64,000 bases of DNA from Vesta saturnalis (GCA_036346205.1 JARFJB010000004.1:442501-506500); one strand, 5' to 3'; shown: positions 49,515 through 62,009, numbered from the stretch's first letter. The notes: generated from the sequence alone by a model not told the origin. Made by a program: numbers and translations.

Positions 49515-49624
49515 TTAATTTTTTGTTTCGCGAATGAAACGGGTTTTAGCGTGGTTAAACCAGGCCCTCACGCATGTCTCAAAAAAATGATCGGTGGTTT
49601 GTGGAAACAATATTTTCACAGCTT
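49515..49624 (-). CDS. DUF4806-type gene, exon 5 (last)
   Basis: After TTTACAG the exon reads AVKILFPQTTDHFFETCVRA, then WFNHAKTRF, to a TAA at 49515-49517. The pattern (acidic/basic helix, W, A.TR) is the C-terminal end of DUF4806. AATAAA overlaps the stop (49510-49515) as a likely polyadenylation signal. Intact at codon level. Confidence 0.6.
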
Positions 49625-49679
49625 CTGTAAAGAATGTATGTGTGAGCACACAAAGCGTTATCTTAATTAATATACTTAC

Positions 49680-49786
49680 TTTGTACAACTTTAATTAGTT
49701 CAGTGCCAGAAAGTTTTACATTTTCTCTTTTTCCTGTCCAGCTTCAGAATTGGCCTAAATAGTTGGAGAATATTTTCTCCAAACAC
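49680..49786 (-). pseudogene. DUF4806-type gene, exon 4 (frame-broken)
   Basis: Bounded by TATATAG| and |GTAAGTAT. The segment KLSGTELIKVVQ near the end matches the DUF4806 helix before the last exon, but the beginning reads in another frame, so at least one indel is present. Confidence 0.45.
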
Positions 49787-49889
49787 CTATATATACATAA
49801 TTTGAAATCGTTTCCACCTATGAACTGTAAGTACTTAAACTGTAATAAGATAAATATTAATAAACCATAGTGACCATAGTAATACATAC

Positions 49890-50215
49890 CAAACAATTCT
49901 GCAATGCTTCGTCGTTCTTTAATTTTTCTTCCATTTCATTTAATTAAAAAACGGTACCTAGGGGGAATTTAGGTAGCAAGTCTTTGGTATTATTATCACG
50001 TATTGTGCAAGAACCATTTGATATCAGTTGCTCCAGGAATCCTAATCTCTCTATAATAATATCCTGCTGTACCTTCCTTTGCATCAATAATTCCCAAATT
50101 TTTTTCGTTCACAATGGTTATTTCGGCATTGTTAATGATTTCTGCAAAATTGGATGTGGGTTGTAGAGTTGCATTGTATTGTAGTTCTACTAACGAGATA
50201 GCAACGTCATGATCT
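49890..50215 (-). pseudogene. DUF4806-type gene, exon 3 (stops present)
   Basis: Reads EIRIPGATDIKWFLHNT, then KFPLGTVF and MEEKLKNDEALQNCL up to a GTATGT donor at 49889. The FPL...ME..L pattern is the entry to the DUF4806 domain. Two stops lie between the pieces. Its upstream border is lost at the LINE insertion at 50219. Confidence 0.5.
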
Positions 50216-50218
50216 AAA

Positions 50219-50276
50219 CAATAATAATAATAATAACGGTGATAACGATAACGATAATGATAATAATAATAATAAC

Positions 50277-50355
<79 letters not shown>

Positions 50356-50372
50356 GCAATAATAATAATAAT
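50219..50372. repeat. (TAA)n array, left border of the LINE pair
   Basis: Imperfect TAA/ATAACG repeats ending at 50372. Identical repeat type to the tails at 53846 and 57068, so it is either an older LINE tail or the preferred target. Confidence 0.9.
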
Positions 50373-50531
50373 ATTTTTAACCTGTGATATTCTATTTTAT
50401 TTGTGATACTTTATCTGTGATATTTTATTTAGATATTAGGAAACCTGTGATATTTTGTAAAGTGTTATGTTCTATATAATTTATTAGCAACTAATGAGGT
50501 CTATACTTTTGTTATACACTCTAATTTAGTA

Positions 50532-53500
50532 ATGGCTACCATAATACAAATAAATTGCAATGGATTAGCCACGCACTATCCAGAAATTAAAAAAATTATC
50601 ATAGACCAGTCACCATTAGCTCTGTATTTCCAAGAAACAAGATTGCAAGCTAATAAAGCATTTCACCTAAGAGGTTACAAATCTTTCCATAAATATGGTC
50701 CAACTGGCCCAAGGCCTTGTGGAGGGGTCTCTATATATGTTCGTCAAGAGATACCTGTAAACCAAATCCTGGTAAACTCAGCTCTACAAATAACTGCAGT
50801 ACGTATTACCCACCCATTTATTGCGTCAATATGCAACGTTTACCTCCCAAACAATGCATGGACCAATGATGACTTGCAAAACGTGATAAAACAAGTACCC
50901 CAACCAATCTTACTTGTTAGCGACTTCAACTCGCACAATCAACTGTGGGGATCAAAAAACACTAATAGAAATGGACGCATAATTGAGGACTTTATGTTTA
51001 ATAACAATTACTACCTACTAAACAATGTATCGCCAACGTTTATAAATGCAAAGTCACATAGCTTTTCGTATTTGGACCTTTCGATGTGCTCTCCATCTTT
51101 AGCAACCCAATTAAATTGGGGTACTCTAGACGACGAAGTTTTTTCCCATAAAACCAAATCTATGGAAGAAAATAAAAAGAATTGCTGGACATAGCACTTT
51201 TTCGATACCAGCACAGTTACAGTACAAGGGAAAAATAATATCAAACAGAGTGGACATTGCAGAAGCTTTTATGGAATTTTTCCAGGAAATTAGCAGTGAC
51301 ACAAATTATAATCTAGAATTCCAAAAGGGCAAATCTTCGCTAGAAACTCCCTTATCGTTTCAAACAAATGAAGATCTTCCCTACAACTCGGAATTTTCTA
51401 TGAAAGAACTTAAAAGTGCGTTGTCATTGTGCAAAATTTCATCCCCTGGCCACGACGGTGTAACGTACCAAATGATCAGAAACATGCCAGAACACGCCTT
51501 AGAATCACTGCTTCTGTTATATAATTTAATATGGCGCTCCGGAACATATCCTAGTGAATGGAAACTGGCTACGATAATTCCAATTCTGAAAATAAACAAA
51601 CGTAATGATACACCTGAGAGTTATCGCCCAATTTCATTGACTTGCTCCCTGGGGAAGTTGTATGAAAAAATGATTAACACCAGACTAATGTGGCTCTTAG
51701 AACACTACCGTTTGTTGTCTCCACATCAATTTGGATTTAGGAAACGTCGAAGTGCACTCGACAATGTTGTCATACTAGAAGAACATGTCCAATCAGCTTT
51801 TGCCCATAGGCACTATTCGTCAGCAGTCTTTTTTGATATTGAAAAGGCCTACGATTGTACATGGAGATACAATATTTTAAAAACTATGCATGAATGGGGC
51901 ATAAGAGAGAATCTAGCACACTTTGTCTTCGATTTTTTGTGTAATCGACAAATACAGGTACGGATCGGAGAAGTTGAATCGTCCATAGGGTCAGTATCAA
52001 ATGGAATCCAACAGGGTTCCTCTATAAGTGTAACACTATTTTTGATAGCCGTTAACAAGTTACTCACAACCGAAACAGGCGTAAAAGCGATACTGTACGT
52101 TGATGACCTCTGCTTATTTTACGCTACACCAAAAAATGGAGACCTAACCCAAAAACTACAAAAAGCAGTTAATACGATGTCTAAAGTTGCTAAATCAATT
52201 GGTTTCAGGTTCTCTACGTCTAAAACGGTTCACGTCCATTTTTGTCGTCTACGTTCATGTAATATGGAAACTCCTCTAAAACTAGAAAACACCATCATTT
52301 CCCGAAATAAAAAATAAAATTCCTGGGAGTTGTTTTGGATGAGAGGCTATCCTGGAAAGACCACATAAACGACTTGCTGGCAAAATGCAAACGAGTGCTA
52401 AACATCGTTAAAGTCTTATCCAGTATAACTTGGGGAAGTGAGTGGAAAACTTTATTAAGAGTGTATAGATTGATGATACTGTCAAAAACTGTCTACGGCG
52501 CAATAGTATACTTCTCAGCACGTAAATCTTTGCTGGATCGACTGGAAGCAATACAATGCCAGAGTATACGATTAGCAATTGGAGCGTTCAGAACCAGTCC
52601 ACACAACTCAATAAGGTTTGAGGCAGGATTTCAACCTTTATCGCTTAGAACGACTTACCTCCTATTGTGTTACGGGGCTCAAATACACACACAACCAGAT
52701 CACCCTGTATATGACATTATTTTCAAGTGCTCCACAGATACTATATTTAACAAACGTCCTACAATTACTAGACCAGCAACAACCAGATACCACGAAAAAC
52801 TAAACAGACTGAAACTGAAGGTTCCAAACACCTTCTATGTACGAATACAGGAAGTACCTCCATGGCAGGAAAGTAAGTCGTTGGTAATTGAAACACTGAC
52901 TCACTACCAAAAGAAAACACCAACGATAATGTTATTAGAGTGATTTAAGGAATTTGTAAATAAATACAACAGCTATCAATTGTTATATACTGATGGATCG
53001 AAAACAAGCGAAGGAACCGGATGCTCTGTAGTTGTAAATGAGAAGATATTATCCAGTTTAACATTGCCAAAGTGGACAAGTGTTTATACAGCAAAAACAA
53101 TTTCTATCATGCAGGCCCTGCACATATGTATGTCGTCGCGAAGCAAAAAATTTGTAATCTGCTCAGATTCAAAAAGCAGCATAGAGGCAATTCAGAATAA
53201 ATTAGAAAAAGACGATCTTACTAACATAATAGTCTCACAACTTAACAACCTCATGCAACACGGATATGATACACACCTTACGTGGATTCCAAGCCACATA
53301 GGTATTCCCGGTAACGAACAAGCAGACAAAGCAGCTCGGCAAGCTGCAAAAAAATGGAACTATTGACGAGGTACCCGTTCGGATGCAGGACTTAAAAAAA
53401 CGTTACAAATGGATAACAAATGACGAGTGGGAAGAAGAATGGAATACATCTAGAAAAAACTGTATATCCCGCATCTCTCAATCGGCGCGAGCAGGTAGCT

Positions 53501-53767
53501 ATAACTCGCCTGCGTTTAGGCCATTGTAACATTACTTCCTCATACATGCTATCCCCAAGAATGTCTAGAACCGAAAAACCAGTATGTCAAAATTGTAAAA
53601 CAGACCTTACAGCCAGTCACATACTGATTGAGTGTCCAAAGTACGCAAACCAACGCACAACGAACAAAATACCAAAAAACCTAAAAGAGGCTCTAACACT
53701 GACAGATGACATGACGAGAAGAACAATTAAATTCCTACAAGAGATTCAAATATTTGGCAAGATATAA
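50532..53767 (+). pseudogene. ORF2 of LINE A: endonuclease, reverse transcriptase, RNase H
   Basis: The APE-type endonuclease from ATG 50532 shows QINCNGL, FQETRLQ, SDFNSHNQLWGS and YLDLS, but the terminal SDH block is deleted at about 51140-51180. RT shows SYRPISLT, FFDIEKAYD (motif A), GIQQGSS (motif B) and YVDDLCLF (motif C). RNase H (52980-53366) has YTDGSK, ICSDSK and WIPSHIG...NEQAD, but the catalytic Glu position reads AK instead of AE. The C-terminal zinc motif CQNC-x7-H-x4-C follows. Frame changes at about 52315 and 53366 and a stop at 52944 make it inactive. Confidence 0.8.
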
Positions 53768-53845
53768 AGCAGATAATATAGCTAAGGTAACATAAATAAG
53801 AGATGAAGAACAACGGGCTAATGATCCCAGCAATCGATGCCCTTA

Positions 53846-53871
53846 AAAAAAAATAAAATAAAAATAAAAAA

Positions 53872-53902
<31 letters not shown>

Positions 53903-53903
53903 T
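53846..53903. repeat. A-rich/(TAA)n tail of LINE A
   Basis: AAATAAAATAAAAATAAA passing into TAATAATAA, directly joined to LINE B at 53904. Confidence 0.9.
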
Positions 53904-56900
53904 GCTTCTACAACACTAGTACCTAATCTACGATGGTATCCTCTTGACGATCTTCATAATAGTGGCCATTTTCCTATAGTCACTGAAACGGACTACGTTA
54001 TTTCAGAAAGGAAAGTTGTCAAGAGATTCCTTACTGATAAAGTTGACTGGAACAGGTTCCGCGAACATCTGGCAGTACCAGAACAAATAAATGTAAAAAA
54101 CGTTACCAACTCCATTATGAAGGCAGCAGAGATAAGCATTCCTAGATCGAGAAATCAACCCATAAAACGACCGATTCCATGGTGGAATTGTGAGGTCAGA
54201 GTCGCTATCAGAAATAAAAAAATTAGCATTTAGAATGTACCAAAAAGATCCTACGGTTGAAAATCACGTAAAATTTAAAAAAGCTAGAGCGGTTAGTAGA
54301 AGAAAAGTGCTTGAAAGCAAACGTCAAAGTTGGAAGCAGTACACTTCCTCAATTAACTCTAACACCGATGCAAGCAGTACCTGGAAGAAAATCAAAGCTG
54401 TTAGTGGTAAATACAAAAGTAACACAATTTCATCAATACAAACAGATCAAAGTACTGTCACGGAAAACTCTCTTGAGATAGCAAACACACTGGCTAATCA
54501 TTTGTCATCAGTGTCAGTAGCTCGGTTAACTACCACGAAGATTTTTTACGTGTAAAAAATAGAAGTGAGGTTGAAGTGTTTTTTGATACGACATGCAACA
54601 TAGATTACAACTTGCCTTTTACAATGGGAGAAATGAAATATGCAATGAAAAAAAGCAAAAAAAACGCACCGGGACAAGATGAAATCTCAAACGATATGTT
54701 GAATAACCTAACACATGAAAGTAAAAACGCATTGCTAACACTTTTCAATAAGCTCTGGAGTGAAGGTACCTACCCAGATGAATGGAAAGAGGCAATAGCT
54801 GTACCGATCCTAAAACTTAGCAAAAATCCATTATTAGCAGCAAGCTACCGCCCAATTAGTCTAACGTCTTGCATGGGCAAGCTTTTTCAAAAATGTTAAA
54901 CAACAGATTGCAGTGGTTTTTGGAAAAAGGTAACTTCCTAGGGTCATACCAAGCGCAGGCTATCGAAAACATCGATCAACTACGGATCACCTAGTTCTTC
55001 TTGAGAATGCAATCCAAGAGGCGTTTCGGAGAAGAGAAAGTCTTGTAGCGGTCTTTTTTGACATCAAGGGTGCCTTTGATATGACATGTAGGCAAGGCAT
55101 CATAAATAAGCTATTTAATTTTAATTTACGAGGCAATTTACCAAATGTAATTAAGTCTTTCCTAACGAATAGGCGCATCCGTGTAAGAATCGGTGATGAA
55201 CATTCCGAGACAAAAAAAATTGAAAATGGAATACCACAAAGATCTACGTTAAGTTGTACACTATTTTCTGTAGTAATAAATGACATAGTCCTGAATGTGC
55301 CAGATTCCATTACAAAATGTTTATATGTAGACGACATCGCTATTTTCTGTTCAGGTAATACAGTCGGTGACATATCTCGAAAGCTTCAACCTGCAATTAA
55401 CCAAATTGTAAAAATGGAAACAGAATTGGTCTTCGATTCTCTGAAGAAAAACGCAATTTAGCAGACTCAGAACTCAGGTTATGGTCCACTCTTGTATATG
55501 GGAAATAAAGCTATCAGATGTCCCGAAAACGCACAATTTTTAGCTCTTACTTTTGACAGATCCTTAACCTGGAAACCACACATTGAGCACCTCAAAAATA
55601 ATTGTTTACGAAACTTAAGTATTCTAAAAGTCCTAGCAAATACCAAGTGGGAATCAAATTATAAATGCCTGATCAAGATTTACAAAGCATTAATATTGTC
55701 ACGGTTAGATTATGGATGCATCGTCTATTCGTCTGCTCGCAAATCGTTACTTACCATCTTAGATACAGTGCATAACGCTGCCATTAGGTACTGTATCGGC
55801 GCTTTTCCTACCAGTCCAATTGAAAGTCTGTATTGCGAATCAGGAATCCCATCCCTAGAAAACAGAAGGAATCAACTGCTGACTATATACGTAACAAAAA
55901 CTAAAGCGTTACCATCACATCCTTTTAACCATAAGATGAAGATAGAACAGCACACATATAGACTACGACCAACAATAACCCGGCCTGTCCAGGTGCGATT
56001 TCATGAATTCATCCATAGTCATAATATAAATATTCCAACGTTAATGAATGAATGGCCATTAGAGTTTCCACCATGGATTACGCCTAAAATAAGAGTAAGA
56101 AAAGATTTAACCTATCTTAATAAAAAAACTACGTGCAACAATACTTACCTGCATTTATTTTCCAAAATATGTCACGAACAACCGTTATACCAAACTCTGT
56201 ATATAGGCGGATGTAAAACAGAAAATGGAGTTGGAAGTGCAATCATGGTAGAAAATTCGTTATATAGCTGGGGCCTGAATCCAGCATCATCCACAAGTTT
56301 TGCAGAAGAATATGCTTTATGGCAGGCAATGTTATACTGCAACATAGTAAATGAAACAAAAAATTTTATGATTGTTACTGGCAGCCTAAACATAGTAAAC
56401 AACCTATCCCAAATGTATTCCAACAATCCAATGACCATTATATGCCAATCCGCCCTGAAACGTTTAAACGAGCTAGGAATTACACTAACATTCATTTATA
56501 CACCGAAACATGCACAAATACCTAAAAATGAACAGGTCGAATCATTTGCCCGTCAAGCAGCACACACAGCTATTGTAGATGTGGACCTAATGAAAATGAT
56601 AGACTTTAAAAAGTATTTGAAAAAAAATAGCTTTAAAATATAGCAACAACTATGGTTCACAACATACACGCATCTCTCCACAATAAAACTCCGTGTTCAA
56701 GGTTTATATGAATTACCAAATGCGTCTAGAGAAGAAATTGTTAAGATACACAGACTCCGAATAGGACACACGAAGCTCACACACCAACATCTGCTGAAGG
56801 GAGACCCAGAACCGAAATGCCATGATTGTCAAGTAGCGTACACTATTAGACATCTTATACATGAATGTCCAAAATTACATGAACAAAGATCTAACCACAA

Positions 56901-56997
56901 TATCTTGAACGCTTATCCAGATAATTTTAAGACAACTGAGGGTACCAAGAACATATTAAACTTTTTGAGAACTATAGACGTATTTAACCGAGTGTAA
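53904..56997 (+). pseudogene. ORF2 of LINE B: endonuclease tail, RT, dead RNase H
   Basis: Starts with LRWYPLDDLHNSGHFPI (SGH in place of SDH). RT follows in pieces: SYRPISLTSC (54845), FFDIKGAFD (55060), GIPQRSTLS, LYVDDIAIF (55320), and the thumb from 55492. The RNase H region near 56200-56560 has lost its key acids: YIGGCK for YTDGSK, VTGSLN for the DS motif, and E for D in the last motif; AEEYALWQA keeps its Glu. The zinc motif CHDC-x7-H-x4-C lies at 56817-56870. Multiple frame changes; inactive. Confidence 0.75.
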
Positions 56998-57067
56998 TAT
57001 ACAAGAATAGACTGAAGGAAAAAGTGTATATGAGGCGATATGACCGTTTTGCAGTTAAAGCCTAAAA

Positions 57068-57139
57068 AAATAATAATAATAATAATAATATAGTAATAAT
57101 AATAATAATGATAATAATAATAATAATGATAATAATAAT
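57068..57139. repeat. (TAA)n tail of LINE B
   Basis: TAATAATAA with TAG and TGA variants, next to DUF4806-type exon 2 on the other strand. Confidence 0.9.
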
Positions 57140-57221
57140 CAGTGCATAATATGTATATTATATGAAATAAGCACATGAAAAGCAACAAAGGTTGTAATAT
57201 GTTAAATCAAAAATATTTTAC

Positions 57222-57377
57222 CTTCCAAATTTTCAGGTGGAGGAGAAATCGAGTCATCCCTATATTTAGAGTTTCGTCTATTTTTTCGATTTTCTGGAAC
57301 AAACTACACTTCACTTTCTTCTGAAGATGTTACAGCAGTTTTTTTTCTTTCGTAATACAAGGCTTCCTTGTATGTTG
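57222..57377 (-). pseudogene. DUF4806-type gene, exon 2 (one stop)
   Basis: From a TTTATAG acceptor the frame reads ATYKEALYYERKKTAVTSSE, then VPENRKNRRNSKY and ISPPPENLEG, to a GTAAAA donor at 57221. The low-complexity Ser/Glu and Pro linker is usual between the N-terminal and C-terminal domains of these proteins. One TAG interrupts it. Confidence 0.5.
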
Positions 57378-57468
57378 CTATAAACAAAATATTAGTAGTG
57401 CGACTTGACTTGAATTTATAATTTAAAAAAAAATGGGTTGCAATGACTAATTTAAAAATATCACTTAC

Positions 57469-57670
57469 AGTATTTCCCTAATATGCAAATGTTTTCAAGT
57501 GTAATCCAGTCTTTTTCTGGATCCATTTCATTAATAATTGCTTTTCTTTCGATTCCCTTCTTTGAAGGCCAGAAGCAGGTACTACCGTTTATCCAACTTA
57601 CTGGACAGCTGGATACATATAAAGTATGATTTAATGAACATTCGATAACTGCATAGTCCACTAAAAACAA
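57469..57670 (-). CDS. DUF4806-type gene, exon 1 (N-terminal domain)
   Basis: DYAVIECSLNHTLYVSSCPV followed by SWINGSTCFWPSKKG and DPEKDWITLEN. The V..C/F...V..VP.SW+....C+WP pattern is the N-terminal module found on insect DUF4806 proteins. It begins either at ATG 57670 or after the TTTTTAG acceptor at 57661-57662, and ends at a GTAAGT donor (57468). Exons 1-2 and 3-5 lie on opposite sides of the LINE pair, so the insertion hit intron 2. Function unknown; multicopy DUF4806 genes are common in insects and this one sits inside a transposon. Confidence 0.6.
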
Positions 57671-57849
57671 AAAATGTCGTATTCGTATAGTACAAATAGA
57701 ATTTTGTCATAGTTGTAATAAGTTCACCCTTTAAGTACTTATTTGCAGGTGCCAAATAAAGTTGATCAAAATTTGGTAAAACGGAAAAATGGAAAAGGAA
57801 ATGTTTCATCTAGCCTAGTTGTAATATATTATTGGATATCGTAGAAGTG

Positions 57850-59820
57850 TTAAAAATCGTGACTTACGTAGAACATAAAATATTTGTTAAATATTAAACC
57901 CTTTGTCAAAACATTGCTAAGAGGTAGTAATTCAAGTTTTTCACCAAGACCCTCCACTTTACCACATTTAAAGAGTTTCGAGTTACAAAATGAGTCAGCA
58001 TTTTTGAATGTGCAGATAATAAATATCTCAGATGTTGATACAGTCTTAATAATTTTATTAATTTTTATAACTCTACAGTTTTTAGTTACACAATAACTAT
58101 TTTTAAATCCGCAATCTAATACAAGACAATTTAATTTTAATTTGTGCAAACTCTTTACCCAATGTCCTTGCATCATCGGTTCGAAGTACATATCTACTTG
58201 TTTGTACTCTTGAATGTTGAAATTTTGACAAACGAAGTTCTCTTAATACTCTCTTTTTTCGTATTCTCTTTTAATAAACTGCTGTAGTGGAAACCTTGAT
58301 GTTTTCAACACGGTCTTAATGTGACCTATAAAATTCTCATATTTAAAAGCCGAAAAATTTTCTACAGGACCATGAAGAAGAACATCATCGCACAAATGAA
58401 CAAGATCGTGCACGTTATGGTTCACATATTCAGTTCCGTAAAGTGTTACAAATTTTTTGACAAAGTAGATTAGAAGTTTTTTGGCATAGTGGTTTTCTTC
58501 TACACAAACAATAGGGGTAGCTAGTATTCTCAAAGCACAATGGAAACTTACAAAATGGGTGTATAGTAATGGCTTTATGCGATTTTCTGAAACAATAGGA
58601 CCTGTGTATAACAAACACTGTCGCAATTCGAAAGCTTTCCACCTACCAATGTCTAAAACAGATCTTGAAGGACGACAAAATTCTTTGCCATTTATATGCT
58701 TGCGAACACCTTGAAGCTTTTGATCCACAAGGCTTAAATCAGTTTTTGTCATACGTACAGCAACATTTCCATGAACCCAAAATTTTAATAACTTTTTTGT
58801 AGCACCTAAGCATACTAAATGCATGTAGTCCAGTGGGAATTGCTTAATTAAATCAATATCTACCGACAGCAATGGCGTCACATAAATATGATAATCATCA
58901 TAATGATTACCACGAAATTCATTATTAGTCATTGAAGCACTGTTTGTATTCAAAAAGAACATTCTATTTTTTATCAAGTCGCCCTCTACGATACATTTTC
59001 TGCACCCTTGGTAGGAATTGAGTGCTTTGACACCCAAAACAAATGCCTTAGCGGGTTCATCACATATAAATTTGGAAAATTTTATTGAAACAGTTTTATT
59101 GTTATATCGCATTTCACTGGTATTTATTGCATTATATTCCTGTATCACATCAACTAAAAACTCTGACACATCACTTGGTTTATGAGTAACGCAATATACA
59201 CCTATCACAAAAGGAGACTTAGGCATTAAATTTGTTAAGCAACCTAAAATGGGCCAAAACTGACAATTCGAACTTTTAGTTAACGGTAAACCATCAATAT
59301 TAATGTCTATTTCTACAACCTCGTTTATATCGCTAGTTACACACGATTTATGTAGATTAAGACTTTATAAAACACTTTCTGCTAATCCAAAATGATAATA
59401 GCTACCACTTTTACAAGTTCGTAAAGTATTGATTTTAGTAGTTTTAAGTAGAGTTCGACAGTCTGAAGAAAGACATACGAATTCACTTTGGTCACGAGGT
59501 TGTTTTAATATTGCCAACAATTTATGAAGGTTTTGTTGAGAAATATGCCCTGAAACTGCCCAACTGGCTAACTCTTTTTGTAATGAAATATTTGGTATAG
59601 ATTTTGGTTTGGGCAAGGGAATATAGTTGGAGGTTGTAACTGATGTAGCGGATAAAGGTGTATTGGAGTTGATTATTAGAAAATTTGGTTGAGGCTGCCA
59701 AACATTTTGGACGGTAGATGCCCTCTGATAGAAGGGCGACTCTTTTATTTTTAGTGTTTCACCTTTCTTTTCTAGTGCTATTCTTTCCCTAACGATTTGC
59801 CGAATGTACACTTTATTCAT
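57850..59820 (-). pseudogene. CACTA/EnSpm (TNP2-like, Transposase_21) transposase
   Basis: From ATG 59820 the minus strand is one frame for about 656 codons with only two stops: TAA at 59365-59367 and TAA at 58243-58245. N-terminal part: basic region and linker. Central part: VEIDINIDGLPLTKSSNCQF, then WPILG and GVYCVTHKPSDVSEFL, which is the TNP2 catalytic-type core, with Cys motif GCRKCI. Then FPLDYMHLVCLGATKKLL and RPSRSVLDIGRWKAFELRQ, LLYTGPIV and NVHDLVHLCDDV, all family signatures of animal EnSpm transposases. A C-terminal domain runs to a GTAAGT at 57862-57867. Two point stops in an otherwise open frame indicate recent inactivation, or readable alleles elsewhere. Confidence 0.75.
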
Positions 59821-60941
59821 TGTTGAAAAAAGTTTTCGATGTTTACGCTACAACAAATGTATAACTTGAATTACAGATATACATACAAACTAAAAACTTA
59901 TTGCAGTTGCGCATTAAAATGTTGGGAACATCTCCATTTCTTAACATGTCATTTTTAGTAAGAATAACAAGCGAAATAATGAGAACTTTTTCAAGTTTAG
60001 TGTGTTTAATAGTAAATATATTTTGTGGGAAAACTATATCATTAAACATATTTTATTTAAATAGTAATTACTGTTTTTCTTAGAACTAAAATAGTATATT
60101 AAGAAACAAATTTCATAAGACGCGTTTTTATTGCATGCGTCCAAAGTTTAGAATACAAATTCAGTTTTAATTTTTTGACCCCATAATTTTACATTAAATA
60201 CGTTTAAAAAACCAAATTTCTATTTACTTTTTTATTTGCAGAACTTTGCTGTGTAACTGACGTTGATGACATACCTTGGTCCATTTCTTAAAATAAAACC
60301 TAAAAATGAATAGAAATCGCAATTAATTTTTTAATTCCATTAACTTATTGTGCATATACTGGAAAATAATGCAATTGATTTTATGCATATTTATTGTAAT
60401 TACCAAATGAAATTAGAATATTTTGTTATGTTACCTGGCAAATTTTTAATTATGTTTAATTTTGAAATACTTTTTCCAATATATTCAGATTTAAAAATTA
60501 ATTGTTAGACAATGTGCGTGAATTAAAGAGATGTACTTACCCTAACAAGAAAACGTACATAAACGTTTTGCAAGTACAGAAACAAGTGTAATTACTGCAC
60601 TAATTAGGAAACGAAATGCCATAAAATGTCTTGAGTTTGAAAATTGGTAAAAGTATAAATCGGGGAAGGGGTTCCTAATAGGTTTTGCATGACAATAAAC
60701 AAACCACCGGTTTAAATTATAATAAAACATTATAGGGATGTTAAGTTAACCTTGAACATAAAAGTACTTGCATTTTTTTCGCAGAATATAGCAATTGGCG
60801 GTAGATAATATGTAAATCATGTTCTGTTGTTGTGTTATTGAGATATGCTTTTAATACGATTCACATTTGTTGCACAAATTTCAGTAAAATAGTTGCACCA
60901 GATGAAAAAAAAACATGCGTGGAAAAATTACTAAATCGTAT

Positions 60942-60944
60942 ATC

Positions 60945-60984
<40 letters not shown>
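60942..60984. repeat. Short (TA)n array
   Basis: TA dinucleotides within the CACTA right subterminal region. The rest of 59821-61990 is AT-rich without genes apart from subterminal CACTA motifs near the right end. Confidence 0.9.
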
Positions 60985-60987
<3 letters not shown>

Positions 60988-62009
60988 AGGAGGGGAATTA
61001 GCAAACAACATCATGTTTTTAAAAAATTACACATATTGCAAATTGTTTTCTTGCCCAAAGTTTTTACACTGTTGAAATAAATTTAAATAACTCTAGGTAC
61101 CTACAACTAAATAACTTTACTTAAATCCTTAAGGTCGCGCCAACTTTTCTTCGTTCGACTGGAATTTCTAATCCCTCCATTTGTTTGATTTCACAATAAG
61201 TACGGAATTATACTTCGAATTGAATATTGTCACATATTAAAAAGCAATTACAGTTTATATTATCAAAAGCAAGCATAATTAAAGTTATCTATAATAGCAC
61301 AATCAAACATTCTTCTGAAGTAACGCCAGAATAAATTCAAATTTCCGAATTAAATACTTACAACTTTATGATAATTCAGTTATTCAAAAAATGTAAGAAC
61401 TTTGCATGAAAATTGGCATTTTATTACTGCCTAAAAACGTTTAAACATACCTAATTAAAGTATTCGTATACATATACTCATAGTATAGTGATGACCAGAA
61501 ATGAAAGTTCAAAAGCCTAAATTTGGTTAATGAGATACTTTATTGCCATATAAACAAATAACTAATACTTGTCGATTTTTTTTTGGAATATTTTGTCATC
61601 ATTCATATAAAAGATCTAATCACTGGTGGTTTTTCCATTGAAAATCAATCGTAAACGCACATATTTAATTTGCAATAAACTAAGAAGTTCTAATTTCTAG
61701 CAAACGTACACAGGTAAATTGCAGTAAAAAATATTTTGTAGCCTTATAGTAACTTACTTCAGGTTATTACCTGCAAACTTAGACAAGAAAGTTTATGTAT
61801 GTAAACTTACAGCAATGTCTTTTATGTACAAGAAGTGCAAGTTTCTCTTTTTTATTTACAGCAAGTTTGCGTATGATAGTTTATGAATTTTGTAACTTTC
61901 AACAGTTAATCAACTGAAACATATCTGTTTATTTTCAGATTAAAGTTTTCAAATACCGACACGAGTAAGCTTGCTGCAAATACTTGTAACTTATATTGCT
62001 TAGTGGGTA

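Larger units (their letters stand above)
50376..53903 (+). mobile_element. I-type non-LTR retrotransposon (LINE A)
   Basis: ORF2 order EN-RT-RNase H-zinc motif with a (TAA)n tail (53846-53903) is that of I-clade elements. No ORF1 is present: only about 155 bases with four GTGATATTTTATTT-like phrases lie upstream of ORF2, so it is 5'-truncated. Confidence 0.8.
53904..57139 (+). mobile_element. I-type non-LTR retrotransposon (LINE B), 5'-truncated
   Basis: Begins inside the endonuclease C-terminus and ends in (TAA)n at 57068-57139. Sequence divergence from LINE A is large (for example YRPISLTSCMGKLFQK against YRPISLTCSLGKLYEK), so this is a different subfamily and not a duplication of LINE A. 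Confidence 0.8.
48639..62007. mobile_element. 13.4-kb CACTA/EnSpm-like DNA transposon with nested LINEs
   Basis: Terminal inverted repeats CCCACTAAGCAA(G/T)ATAA at 48639-48655 and 61991-62007 have one mismatch in 17. TA flanks both ends (48637-48638, 62008-62009). Subterminal regions carry repeated GCAAGCTTGC/CAGCAAGTTT-type motifs in both orientations (48719, 48801, 48860; 61800, 61861, 61966), as CACTA elements do. Minus-strand genes inside are a TNP2-like transposase and a DUF4806-type gene. Removing the two LINEs (about 6.8 kb) leaves about 6.5 kb. Confidence 0.75.

Noticed and set aside
55492..56643. Independent 383-aa gene
   Set aside because: It is the RT thumb and degenerate RNase H of LINE B, in line with the motifs upstream.
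58430..58642. Minus-strand 70-aa ORF within the CACTA transposase
   Set aside because: Shadow frame of the real transposase coding sequence.
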